A DNA stretch of 64,000 nucleotides from Cohnella mopanensis (GTDB lineage: Bacteria > Bacillota > Bacilli > Paenibacillales > Paenibacillaceae). Positions 48,850 to 57,316 of the stretch are shown here, piece after piece. Where the stretch lies: NCBI RefSeq assembly GCF_022352055.1, contig NZ_JAKRWM010000017.1, positions 1 through 64,000 of the forward strand, in the 5' to 3' direction. The position numbers were made by a program, and so were the translations under genes. Under the pieces are notes generated by a model that saw only the letters and a program-made list of their open reading frames with translations, did not search any database and was not told the origin of the DNA. Position 1 is the stretch's first letter, and every line of letters starts with the position of its first letter.

Positions 48850-51774
48850 TCATCGGTGCAGCCACACTCTTATCAGAGATAAGAGCTGATCTTTATTGAC
48901 CGGTTTCGTAATATAGTCGGAAGCGCCGGCTTCGATACACTTGTTGCGATCGTCCATCATCGCTTTAGCTGTTAACGCGATAATCGGAACTTTATTCCAC
49001 GCCTCGTTATCCCGAATTCGTTTCATCGCCTCGTATCCATCCATTACGGGCATCATGATATCCATGAGCACGAGATCGATATCCGACTCTTCGTCGAGCC
49101 TATTCAACGCTTCAATGCCGTTCTCGGCATATACGACGCGCATATTGTGATGCTCCAATACGCTGGACAGGGCGAACATATTACGGGTGTCGTCATCCAC
49201 CAACAAAATTTTCTTGTTGTCGAACACCTCTTCCTTCTCGGGCGGCTTCGGCATATCCTCCCCTTCTTGAGCTGAATCGACTTCGAGAACGGACGTGCTC
49301 GGTATTGTATCGGAAGGGTTAACGTTAATCTCATCGAAACTTTCCGCTTCCATGGTTTCCGCGGATGCGGCAGTCCACTCGGAAGAATAAGCCTGAAACT
49401 CCTCCTCTAGAGACTGCTGATCGGGTTGACGTTCGGGTAACACAAGGGTAAAGGTACTGCCTTTGTCCGGCTCGGTATCCAAATGAATCCACCCTCCGAG
49501 CAGTTGGGCTAACTCCCTGCTGATCGTCAAGCCTAGTCCTGTTCCTCCATATTTCCGGCTCGTCGTGCCGTCGGCTTGGCGGAAGGCTTCGAAGATGAGA
49601 TCGCGTTTGTCCGGATGAATGCCTATACCCGTATCGGTTACGGACAAGGCGATGTATCTCGTTCCTTCTTCCCTGCCGCCCGAGTTCAATTCCTGTTCAC
49701 TCGGCCTGCGCACCGCAAACGAGACAGCTCCGTTATCGGTAAATTTAATCGCATTCGAGAACAAATTTCTCATAATTTGTTTCAGTCGATGTCCATCGGT
49801 CCAGATCGCGCCTGGAATATCGTTCGAGTTGTCTACAATCAGCGACAGACGTTTGGCAGCAGCCATCGGCGCGAACATATTGTCCAGGAATGCCGAGAGA
49901 TCGCCCAGTACCATCCATTCCGGATGAATATCCATTTTACCCGCATCGATCTTGGACAGATCCAGAATCTCATCGATCATCTTGAGCAGGTCGTGACCGG
50001 ATACGTGAATCGTCTGCATATATTCCCGCTGCTTATCGGTTAAGTTGCCTTCTTCGTTCTCCGCGAGAAACTCCGATAAGATCAATAAACTGTTTAGAGG
50101 CGTTCTTAGCTCGTGGGACATGTTCGCCAGAAATTCCGATTTGTATTTGCTCGTCAGAGCCAGTTGGAGCGCTTGGCGTTCGAGCTCGGAATTGGCTAGG
50201 GCAATTTGCCGATTTTGGATTTCGACGCGCTCGATGTGCTGTTCCAAGGCGATCGTCTTAACCGTTAGTTCCTGATTGGTATGCTCCAATTCTTCCTGCT
50301 GTTGCTGCAGCCGTTGTTCCGATTTTTTCAGATCGTCCTGCTGGCTTTCCAGCTTGTCGTTCGTCTCCCGGAGTTCTTCCTGCTGGCAGACGAGCTCTTC
50401 GGATTGGACCTGAAGTTCCTCCGTCATCGCTTGAGACTCCCGCAACAGTTCCTCCACCCGCAGGCGGGAAAAAATATTGTTCAGAATCGTTCCGAATTTG
50501 TCGCATAGCGCGAGAAGCAACTCCTTGCGTTCGGAATCGAATCCGTCGACGGAAGCCAGCTCGATGACTCCTATGACGGCATTCTCGTAAAGGATCGGCT
50601 GAATGATAAGCGTACTTGGCTCGGTCATGCCGAGACCCGAGCTCACCTTGACGTAGCCTTCCGGTAGATTCTCCATGACGATGGGCTTGGCATCTTGATA
50701 ACATTGGCCGGTCAAGCCTTCTCCCGGCCGAACGAAGGAAGGAACCGATGGCTCCCCTTCCCCGTTTTCGCTTAATACCGCGTAAGAACCGGACAACTCC
50801 AGATTTCCTTCTCCCGCTGCCGGGTCGGATAAATAAACGAGCCCATAAGAAACGCCAAGCACAGGCGCGAATTCGGAAATAAAGGATTGCGCCACGAGCT
50901 TGACGTCATGCCCCTCCTGCAGCAGTTCCGTTACCCGCGCGATTTGGGCGTTCACTCTCCCTTGACGTTGCTGGATCGAAGCAAGCAACGCCTCCCGCTC
51001 GTTCTTCACTTGCAAGTCAAGCGCGATCCGTTTGAACAGTTGCGCCAATTCGCCCAACTCGTCCTTCGATTTAATATCGAACCGGACAAAGCTGCGAAGA
51101 CGCCCTCTACCGAACCGCTGTGCCATCCGTTCGAGTAAATTCAAGCCTTGCGTAATGCTCGGGAACACCCACATGACGATTGCCACACCAAGGATCAGGC
51201 CGATGATGGTGAACAAGGCAACCGTCTGCACCGACTTGTCGTATAGCGTTCTGGAATCCGCCATTTCCGTTTTCATCGCGTTTTCTTGCGTTTTCACGAG
51301 TTCATCCATCGAGTCGATCAACTGTCTTTGCTCTCCGCGAAGCTTGTCGGCATATAGCTTCTTCGCCTTCTCCACATCTCCCGATTTGACCAGCTCAATG
51401 AACGTTTCTAATGAAGTAACGTAACCTTCGGTCACTTTCATGATTCCATCCATCACATCTTGCTCCGCGCCGGTAAGCTCCATGCTGCTTAACGTGTTGA
51501 ATTGCTTGCTTGCGCCCGTCAGTCGATTCGTGACCTCGTCGACGCCTTCCGAGGGATCCTGATCTCCGATCATAATATCGTTCATGACACGTCCGGAAGA
51601 ATTAATCTCTCCCCTTACCGCGAGCGCTAATCTGACTTTCTCGAAACGGTTATCGTAAAATTGATTCAAAGAATGGTTCATCTGGCTTAAGCGTATATAT
51701 CCGAATGACGTGATGCCGACCAGAAGGAGCAGCAGCAACGTAAACCCGACGGCTAATTTCGTTTTGATTTTCAT
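48850..51774 (-). CDS. rsbK: Hybrid sensor histidine kinase RsbK-like
   Basis: 974 residues from ATG 51774 (GGGAGG nine bases upstream; the frame runs to 51816). TM1 (about 7-25), an extracytoplasmic four-helix (CHASE3-like) domain, TM2 (about 185-205), HAMP (205-260), GAF (285-435), a Gln/Glu-rich coiled coil (450-540), HisKA with His in FLANMSHELRTP (about 552), HATPase_c (NLFSNAIKFTDNG, GTGLGLTI), and a C-terminal receiver with Asp in LVLMDIMMPVMDG (about 904). It overlaps the rsbY stop by four bases. In B. cereus RsbK activates RsbY by phosphorylation on stress. Confidence 0.87.
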   Translation of the reverse strand: MKIKTKLAVGFTLLLLLLVGITSFGYIRLSQMNHSLNQFYDNRFEKVRLALAVRGEINSSGRVMNDIMIGDQDPSEGVDEVTNRLTGASKQFNTLSSMELTGAEQDVMDGIMKVTEGYVTSLETFIELVKSGDVEKAKKLYADKLRGEQRQLIDSMDELVKTQENAMKTEMADSRTLYDKSVQTVALFTIIGLILGVAIVMWVFPSITQGLNLLERMAQRFGRGRLRSFVRFDIKSKDELGELAQLFKRIALDLQVKNEREALLASIQQRQGRVNAQIARVTELLQEGHDVKLVAQSFISEFAPVLGVSYGLVYLSDPAAGEGNLELSGSYAVLSENGEGEPSVPSFVRPGEGLTGQCYQDAKPIVMENLPEGYVKVSSGLGMTEPSTLIIQPILYENAVIGVIELASVDGFDSERKELLLALCDKFGTILNNIFSRLRVEELLRESQAMTEELQVQSEELVCQQEELRETNDKLESQQDDLKKSEQRLQQQQEELEHTNQELTVKTIALEQHIERVEIQNRQIALANSELERQALQLALTSKYKSEFLANMSHELRTPLNSLLILSEFLAENEEGNLTDKQREYMQTIHVSGHDLLKMIDEILDLSKIDAGKMDIHPEWMVLGDLSAFLDNMFAPMAAAKRLSLIVDNSNDIPGAIWTDGHRLKQIMRNLFSNAIKFTDNGAVSFAVRRPSEQELNSGGREEGTRYIALSVTDTGIGIHPDKRDLIFEAFRQADGTTSRKYGGTGLGLTISRELAQLLGGWIHLDTEPDKGSTFTLVLPERQPDQQSLEEEFQAYSSEWTAASAETMEAESFDEINVNPSDTIPSTSVLEVDSAQEGEDMPKPPEKEEVFDNKKILLVDDDTRNMFALSSVLEHHNMRVVYAENGIEALNRLDEESDIDLVLMDIMMPVMDGYEAMKRIRDNEAWNKVPIIALTAKAMMDDRNKCIEAGASDYITKPVNKDQLLSLIRVWLHR

Positions 51775-52931
51775 GTATCCGCTCCTCCCTTCAACACTTC
51801 TATCGTGACGAGGCATCGGTCATCCGAGCGACCGTCCAGCGGCTTGCAGGCAAACAGTTGTTCCAAGCTGTCGGTATCCTTCCCGGCTTGATGAAGCAAA
51901 GACGCCAATTGACTAAGCTGCGCTTCTTCCTCTCCTTGGAACGAACTCAGAATTCCGTCCGTGAACAAATACAGCCGATCCCCGGCGCTAAGCGTTAAGC
52001 TGTGGGTTACGATGTTCAACTTGTCGAACATGCCGAGCGGGGCCGAACTGACACATAACATCTCAGGTTCGGAGTTATCCGCGCGAAATACGTAACCGGG
52101 AGGATGCCCGGCATTCGCATACTCCAACTTGCCGCAATCCAAGTCGAGCGTAACGTATATGCCCGTGCAATAATAATGAATGAGTTCGTTCTCCCATTGG
52201 AGCCCCATTAAACGGCGGTTCAGCTCCTTGAATACGCGCTCGGGCGACCATAGCGTCCTCATGGACTCCTTCAGAATAGAGGCGATAAACATACTGACGA
52301 GCGAAGAGGATATCCCGTGGCCCATCGCGTCAATGACCGCTATTGCCCAGTGCTTGTCATCGATTTTATGCCATGCATATAGATCGCCCGCGAGCGCCTC
52401 GGATGCTTGGAAATACGCTTGAATCCGAACGTCGGCCGCATCTACCGGATCAGGAAGCACCGATTCCTGTACTTGGCGCGCCAACAATAGCTCCTGCCGG
52501 ATGCGGGAATCCCTTTCCTTATGCCAATCCAGCTCTCCCTTCAACTTGAGGGCGGAACGCATTCTCGCCAGCAGCTCCGTTTTGTTGATCGGCTTCGTAA
52601 CGAAATCTATCGCTCCCGCATCGAGCGCTTCGGCCAGTTTCCTGGAGTCGCCGATCGCGGTGACCATAATGACGGGAATATCTTTGTAGCAATCGTTCGT
52701 TTGCAGTATTCGGCAAGCCTCGATTCCGTCCATTTCGGGCATCATCAGATCCAATAAAATCAAATCGATCCGCGAAGCCCCGATCGGCTGTCCTTCGCTC
52801 TTCTCCCGTAGCGTTCCGAACATTTCCTTCGCCGAGTAAGCGACGAGAAAATCGTCGTATCCCGCGCGCTTAAGCATTTCCTGAATGACCATCACGTTCA
52901 TTGCGTTGTCATCTACGATCAATACGGCCAT
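51771..52931 (-). CDS. rsbY: Response regulator with PP2C phosphatase, RsbY-like
   Basis: 386 residues from ATG 52931. Receiver domain (1-125; VLIVDD, phospho-Asp in LILLDLMMPEMDG about 61, Lys in VTKPINK) joined by a coil (LDWHKERDSRIRQELLLARQVQESVLP) to an SpoIIE-type PP2C domain (about 170-385) with metal motifs GDLYAW, DAMGHG, NAGHPPG, FTDG and DDRC. It would dephosphorylate RsbV-P when phosphorylated by the kinase encoded next, freeing SigB. The SD GGAG is 12 bases from ATG, unusually far. First gene of rsbY-rsbK-rsbM. Confidence 0.88.
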   Translation of the reverse strand: MAVLIVDDNAMNVMVIQEMLKRAGYDDFLVAYSAKEMFGTLREKSEGQPIGASRIDLILLDLMMPEMDGIEACRILQTNDCYKDIPVIMVTAIGDSRKLAEALDAGAIDFVTKPINKTELLARMRSALKLKGELDWHKERDSRIRQELLLARQVQESVLPDPVDAADVRIQAYFQASEALAGDLYAWHKIDDKHWAIAVIDAMGHGISSSLVSMFIASILKESMRTLWSPERVFKELNRRLMGLQWENELIHYYCTGIYVTLDLDCGKLEYANAGHPPGYVFRADNSEPEMLCVSSAPLGMFDKLNIVTHSLTLSAGDRLYLFTDGILSSFQGEEEAQLSQLASLLHQAGKDTDSLEQLFACKPLDGRSDDRCLVTIEVLKGGADT

Positions 52932-53059
52932 ATTTATCTTTGTCTCCTCGTTATCTCTCGTAACAACAGCCCAGAGCAATAAACGCGAATAAGGAATGAG
53001 TGGCGGATCGTTCCGCCCTCATTCCTCTATCTCTATTAAAAACAGCTCTTATTTTGTTT

Positions 53060-53085
53060 TAACCCTTCCTTACGCCTTTTGAAAC
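53060..53085 (-). promoter_or_regulatory. SigB-type promoter of rsbY-rsbK-rsbM
   Basis: On the minus strand GTTTCA (53080-53085), 14-nt spacer, GGGTTA (53060-53065), identical hexamers and spacing to the rsbV promoter. The distance to the rsbY ATG is about 125 bases. It overlaps the 3' end region of the YflT-like gene's downstream flank. Confidence 0.6.
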
Positions 53086-53126
53086 AGGGATATTATTAAT
53101 TTATTATAAACAAATGGCTTACTCCG

Positions 53127-53450
53127 TTAATGTCGAGCCATGACAAGAACTTTGCCATGGTCCAGTTCCATCTCGTACATACTCGCTTCGTAGGGATCGA
53201 AGCCCATCGATTCGATTTTGTTGCGAAGTTCGTCACCGCGGGTTCGGAATAAATTGGCGATCGTTTCGAACATTCCTTCTTCCGACAATCCAACTTTATT
53301 CGTATCCGCCGCATCGGCTAACCTGGCCGTACGGTCGCTTTCGTGAGCGAGCACATAGATTTCTTTCTCCGTATATCCTTGACGGTGCAAATCGTTCACG
53401 ACATCGAAGGCTTCCAATCCGTTATTTACTAGTTTAGCATAGGCTTTCAT
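53127..53450 (-). CDS. YflT-like heat/general stress protein
   Basis: 107 residues. Matches PF11181-type YflT: 'MKAYAKLVNNGLEAFDVVNDLHRQGYTEKEIYVLAHESDRTARLADAADTNKVGLSEEGMFETIANLFRTRGDELRNKIESMGFDPYEASMYEMELDHGKVLVMAR' in order, with the typical ADxNKxG segment. Small cytoplasmic protein of unknown function. No convincing SigB promoter upstream, but a possible sigma-A one (TTGTTT, 17 nt, TTAAAT). It is the second YflT paralogue in the window. Confidence 0.78.
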   Translation of the reverse strand: MKAYAKLVNNGLEAFDVVNDLHRQGYTEKEIYVLAHESDRTARLADAADTNKVGLSEEGMFETIANLFRTRGDELRNKIESMGFDPYEASMYEMELDHGKVLVMARH

Positions 53451-53529
53451 GGTTAATCTCCTCCTATAATCTTTGATGCTTCCTATTTAACGATCCATTA
53501 TTCATTGAAACAATTCTTTCGTAATTCTC

Positions 53530-54012
53530 TCAGACGCTGCAAGTCCCGTCGAATAGATCTAGCGAGACGGGATTGCCTCTATCATCCACGAATACTTTAA
53601 GCGAATCCGAACCGTTAACGACTCCCCATCCGTCATCTGCTTGAAATTCAGGCTTGCCGAGCGCTTGCCGGAGATCTTTGTCGGCTATCTTAACCATTCG
53701 TCCGTTTAGGTTGGCGGATTTCGCGTTTGCCGTTACTTGAATGAAGGAAACTTCCCCTTCGCACATCCCGACGTTTTTCCCGCCGGTATAACTCCAAACT
53801 TCGCACCCGCTTTGCCACTCGTCGGATTCGATCTTACCGGGGTTCCCCCACGCTCCTCTAACTTCGCTTGACGGGTCTCCCAACTCTATCCCGTCGATTT
53901 GCCATTGCTTCGGAACGGGATCCGGATAGACGGCAGTTGCCGGAACTGCCGCGGCCGGAGCCGCCCCGCCATTCACGATCGAAGAAAACAAAATCAGCCA
54001 CGAAATCAACAT
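53530..54012 (-). CDS. Secreted protein of unknown function
   Basis: 160 residues from ATG 54012 (AAAGGAGG nine bases upstream). Signal peptide (MLISWLILFSSIVNGGAAPAAA) then an exported domain of about 140 residues with paired Cys (GCEVWSY, GMCEGE, DGTCSV) and 'GIELGDPSSEVRGAWGNPGKIESDEW', a SmpA/YycI-like beta module. The stop of the upstream gene lies two bases before, so they are one unit. Function unknown. Confidence 0.7.
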   Translation of the reverse strand: MLISWLILFSSIVNGGAAPAAAVPATAVYPDPVPKQWQIDGIELGDPSSEVRGAWGNPGKIESDEWQSGCEVWSYTGGKNVGMCEGEVSFIQVTANAKSANLNGRMVKIADKDLRQALGKPEFQADDGWGVVNGSDSLKVFVDDRGNPVSLDLFDGTCSV

Positions 54013-54013
54013 T

Positions 54014-54487
54014 TCAGATTTCCTCCTTTGCATAGGATCGATCTTTCTGTTGCTTCCAGCCTTTCTGTGCGCTCATGATCAATCTCGAAGCTAAGGCCGC
54101 CCATTGCAGCCAAGACGGAGAAGGGTTGTTGCCATCCTTCGAAGCTGTCTGCTCGCGCAGCGTATTTGCCAGGTTCTCGGTTGCTCTGCGGGCCGTGCCC
54201 GTCACCTCGCTAATCAGCACACCTACGTCTTGCACCGCATGAAACAAAGGGTCGGTAGATTGGAGCTTGCTCTTAATGTTCTCGGCCGTGTCGTTGACGC
54301 TTTCCGCTAGTTTCTTTACTTCTCCCTGCAGCCCTTCGACGGTTTCCTTCACTTCCTGCATCGCGGATTGCGCGGTTACGAGAGACCGTTGCGCAGTCTT
54401 TAGTAGAGATATTATAAAACCGCACAAGATGACGAAAGCGATCGCTGCCAATGCAACGCTCCAAGCTATAATTTCATTATTTTCCAT
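54014..54487 (-). CDS. DUF948/YtxG-like membrane protein
   Basis: 157 residues from ATG 54487 (GGAGGG six bases upstream). One TM helix (about 8-28), then a coiled coil (LLKTAQRSLVTAQSAMQEVKETVEGLQGEVKKLAESVNDTAENIKS) characteristic of DUF948, and a C-terminal amphipathic part. YtxG in B. subtilis is of this type and is SigB-controlled beside ytxH; here ytxH is 11 kb away. A SigB-type promoter precedes it. Confidence 0.8.
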   Translation of the reverse strand: MENNEIIAWSVALAAIAFVILCGFIISLLKTAQRSLVTAQSAMQEVKETVEGLQGEVKKLAESVNDTAENIKSKLQSTDPLFHAVQDVGVLISEVTGTARRATENLANTLREQTASKDGNNPSPSWLQWAALASRLIMSAQKGWKQQKDRSYAKEEI

Positions 54488-54526
54488 GGACATCCCTCCA
54501 CTTCTTGCATGCCGTCCTACCTTTCG

Positions 54527-54553
54527 TTACCCCTGCGCATAGGATCTCGAAAC
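54527..54553 (-). promoter_or_regulatory. SigB-type promoter of the DUF948 gene
   Basis: On the minus strand GTTTCG (54548-54553), 15-nt spacer, GGGTAA (54527-54532). The -10 is one mismatch from GGGTAT, and the -35 two from GTTTAA. Confidence 0.55.
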
Positions 54554-54567
54554 ATTTCCGGCGACAA

Positions 54568-54593
54568 GATTCACCTATAAAAATAAAGGGTAA
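54568..54593 (+). promoter_or_regulatory. SigB-type promoter of the DUF1328 gene
   Basis: GATTCA (54568-54573), 14-nt spacer, GGGTAA (54588-54593). Divergent from the promoter at 54527-54553; the DUF1328 ATG is about 70 bases downstream. Confidence 0.5.
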
Positions 54594-54662
54594 CCAAACA
54601 CTATCTCCGGACTCGGCCGCCGTAAGTGGCTAGCCGATCCAGATCAAAAAGGGGGAATTCAC

Positions 54663-54827
54663 ATGTTATATTGGACGTTTGTCTTTCTAGTTGTGGCGAT
54701 CGTCGCCGCGATCTTCGGATTCGGAGGTTTGGTCAGCGCGGCTGCTGGCATCGCAAAAATCTTATTTTTCGTTTTCTTGATTTTGTTTATCGTTTCCTTG
54801 ATCACGGGAAGGCGAAATCGGGTCTAG
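54663..54827 (+). CDS. DUF1328-like small membrane protein
   Basis: 54 residues, shorter than the usual gene-finding cutoff. ATG 54663 follows GGGGG at seven bases. Two helices (about 3-22 and 28-47) with the DUF1328/YtjA pattern: 'MLYWTFVFLVVAIVAAIFGFGG', 'SAAAGIAKILFFVFLILFIVSLI'. Members are induced by stress in many bacteria; function unknown. Divergent from the DUF948 gene under a SigB-like promoter. Confidence 0.85.
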   Translation: MLYWTFVFLVVAIVAAIFGFGGLVSAAAGIAKILFFVFLILFIVSLITGRRNRV

Positions 54828-54955
54828 CCTTACTGCCGCAAGCGTTTCAAGCGGACAAGCTGACTGGATAATGGTTGCTTATAATTCCTTTTTCAGGTAA
54901 AGTAGGCTATATCGTAACCTTCCGTCACCTCTTCCTCTCACCTTTAACCGATACA

Positions 54956-54999
54956 GACGCTTCCCTACGCTCTTGCGATTTGGGAAGCGTCGTTTTTTT
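54956..54999 (+). terminator. Terminator of the DUF1328 gene
   Basis: GACGCTTCCC and GGGAAGCGTC arms with a loop of 16 bases, then GTTTTTTT. Confidence 0.85.
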
Positions 55000-55094
55000 C
55001 TACGGGGTGGTGATTGAAGCTAGGATGATTGCGTTTAATGATAGTCAATTGACCCTGCGGGGAATACATCAATTAAACGGAGGTTGGTTCTTTC

Positions 55095-56138
55095 ATGAAA
55101 GCATTATTTCTCGCCGGCGGTCTGGGAACTAGGTTGCGCCCCTTGACGGAACATCTTCCGAAACCGATGGCCCTGGTGGGCAATCGCCCATGGCTGGAGC
55201 ATTTGCTTATGCATTACAAAGAACAAGGGATACACGATTTCGTCATCGCGGTGAACCATTATCGAGAGCTGATAGAGAGCCATCTCGGCGACGGTTCCGC
55301 TTACGGCGTCCGAATCGATTATTCGGTGGAAAAAGAGCTGCTGGGAACGGCAGGGGCGATCAAGAATGCCGAGCATCTGCTCAGCGATCGGTTCATCGTC
55401 GTTAACGCCGATATTATCCATCAAGTCGACCTGACTTCCGCTTTGCGATTTCACGAAAATCATGGCGGTGCCGCTACGATCTGCCTGACGGAAGTCGATG
55501 ACCCTTCCCACTACGGCGTCGTCGAGCAATCCGTCAACGGACGAATCGATCGATTCATCGAAAAACCGAAAAAAGAAGATGCACCGTCAAATCGGATCAA
55601 CGCCGGCATATACATTATGGAGCGGAGAGCGCTAGACTTCGTGCCGACCGGCCGGCCCGTGTCCATCGAGAAGGAAACGTTCCCGCTCTTGATCGAGAAC
55701 GGCAGCGGAATTTACGGCCATCCCATTGGCGGATATTGGATGGATATGGGCACTAAGGAGCGTTATCGCCAGCTCCATTGGGACCTGCTCGACCGGCGTT
55801 TTCCGGTCCGTATCGACGGCAAGGTAATGGAAGACAAAAGCATTTGGCTTGGCGATAACGTCCGGGTCGGCCAAGGGGTGTTGTTCGTGCCCCCGGTCAT
55901 GATCGGCGACGATGTCACGATCGGAGATCGGGCGATTATCGGTCCATACGCCGTCGTTGGAAAAAGCAGCCGAATCGGCAGCCAAGTGCGCCTATCCAAC
56001 TCTATCCTGTGGGATCGTTGCAAAGTCCGTGCCGGAGCCCAGCTTAACGAATGTATTTTCGGAAGCGGCATGCAAGTAGGTCCTCATATTTTGCACGAAG
56101 CCGTATGTAATCGTATTTTGGAGGTGCATCGCCGATGA
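55095..56138 (+). CDS. Sugar-phosphate nucleotidyltransferase
   Basis: 347 residues. N-terminal nucleotidyltransferase domain with LFLAGGLGTRLRPLTEHLPKPM and IVVNADII, about 1-235; C-terminal left-handed beta-helix (about 250-345) with hexapeptide-like repeats (VGQGVLFVPPVMIGDDVTIGDRAIIGPYAVVG). The family makes NDP-sugars from a sugar-1-phosphate, such as GDP-mannose or dTDP/UDP-glucose. SD GGAGG is 11 bases from the ATG. First of three overlapping genes. Confidence 0.9.
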   Translation: MKALFLAGGLGTRLRPLTEHLPKPMALVGNRPWLEHLLMHYKEQGIHDFVIAVNHYRELIESHLGDGSAYGVRIDYSVEKELLGTAGAIKNAEHLLSDRFIVVNADIIHQVDLTSALRFHENHGGAATICLTEVDDPSHYGVVEQSVNGRIDRFIEKPKKEDAPSNRINAGIYIMERRALDFVPTGRPVSIEKETFPLLIENGSGIYGHPIGGYWMDMGTKERYRQLHWDLLDRRFPVRIDGKVMEDKSIWLGDNVRVGQGVLFVPPVMIGDDVTIGDRAIIGPYAVVGKSSRIGSQVRLSNSILWDRCKVRAGAQLNECIFGSGMQVGPHILHEAVCNRILEVHRR

Positions 56139-57316
56139 ACAACCGTCTCCCTCAAATCGCTTTTGCCAGTACTTATGTTCCTAAAAAATGCGGACTTGCC
56201 ACCTACACGCATCATTTGCGCGAGGCAATCGCTCATGCCAAAGGAAATCGGATACCCGATCCCGTCGTTACTTTATGCAATCCCGAAGAAAGGGCGGACT
56301 ATCAAGAGCCTTGGATGTTACCTCTCGTCAAGCAAGATCAAGACGAATACAGAAAAGCAGCTGACGTGATTAATCAAAGTTCGGTCGATGTCGTATCTCT
56401 CCAGCATGAATTCGGAATTTTCGGTGGCGAAGCCGGCTCTTACGTTCTCGATTTTATGCGACGCTTGAAAAAACCGGTCGTGACGACCTTTCATACGGTA
56501 TTCGAACACCCCGTTGCGCCTTATTCAGACGTGCAGAAAGAGATCGCGCGTTGGAGCGACCACATTCTCGTCATGAACCGCAAAGGAATCGATTATTTGC
56601 ACGACAACTTCGGCATTCCGCTGGAGAAAATCACGTTCGTCCCGCACGGCACTCCCGTACCGAACCGTTCCGACCGTGCGAATGTCCGTCGGGAGGCGGG
56701 ATGGGAGCATCGCAAAGTCCTGTTCACCTTCGGCCTACTCGGACGAAGCAAAGGCATCGAGCTTATTCTTCGTGCGATGGCATCCGCCGTTCAGGCCGTT
56801 CCGGATTTGCTTTACGTGATCGCCGGACAGACTCATCCCGAAGTGCTGAAGCATGAAGGCGAAGCTTACCGCGAAGAAATAACGATGTTGATCAAGGAAC
56901 TGGGGCTGGAGCATCATGTCCAGTGGATTAACCGTTATATCCCGGAGGATCAACTCGTATCGCTCATCACCGCATGCGATTTATATTTAACCCCTTACCC
57001 GGGTATGGCACAGATTACGAGCGGTACGTTGGCCTATGCCGCCGGTTTGGGCCGGCCTATCCTATCCACTCCATACGTATACGCCAAAGATTTAATGCAG
57101 GGTTACGAAGAAATGCTTCTTCCGTTCGGCGACGTAGAGGCATGGAGCTCAAAGCTGATTGAAGTGTTTACTTATCCCGGTATGTTGGCGGACTGGGAAC
57201 GCGTCATTTCCGAAATCGGGCGAAACATGCATTGGCCGCACGTAGGGGCGCAGCATCTGCGGCTATTCCAGAAAGTTTGTTCCGAGCAGGGAGACAAAAT
57301 TGCCGATGTCGGCTAA
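56135..57316 (+). CDS. Family 4-type glycosyltransferase
   Basis: 393 residues. GT-B fold: N-terminal half about 1-195 (FASTYVPKKCGLATYTHHL), and C-terminal half about 200-370 with 'KVLFTFGLLGRSKGIELILRAM', and the sugar-nucleotide motif 'PYPGMAQITSGTLAYAAGLGRPILSTPY', carrying an E/S substitution in the ExxxxxxxE area. Overlaps the first gene by four bases. Transfers a sugar from the donor made by the upstream enzyme; acceptor unknown. Confidence 0.87.
   Translation: MNNRLPQIAFASTYVPKKCGLATYTHHLREAIAHAKGNRIPDPVVTLCNPEERADYQEPWMLPLVKQDQDEYRKAADVINQSSVDVVSLQHEFGIFGGEAGSYVLDFMRRLKKPVVTTFHTVFEHPVAPYSDVQKEIARWSDHILVMNRKGIDYLHDNFGIPLEKITFVPHGTPVPNRSDRANVRREAGWEHRKVLFTFGLLGRSKGIELILRAMASAVQAVPDLLYVIAGQTHPEVLKHEGEAYREEITMLIKELGLEHHVQWINRYIPEDQLVSLITACDLYLTPYPGMAQITSGTLAYAAGLGRPILSTPYVYAKDLMQGYEEMLLPFGDVEAWSSKLIEVFTYPGMLADWERVISEIGRNMHWPHVGAQHLRLFQKVCSEQGDKIADVG

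Noticed and set aside
53451..53560. SigB promoter upstream of the second YflT-like gene
   Set aside because: GTTTCA is present, but no GGGTAT-like -10 occurs at 12-15 bases (GTTAAA instead).
55020..55094. SigB promoter ahead of the glycosylation operon (GTTTAA near 55033)
   Set aside because: The only GGG-rich -10-like site is 21 bases away, outside the allowed spacing.
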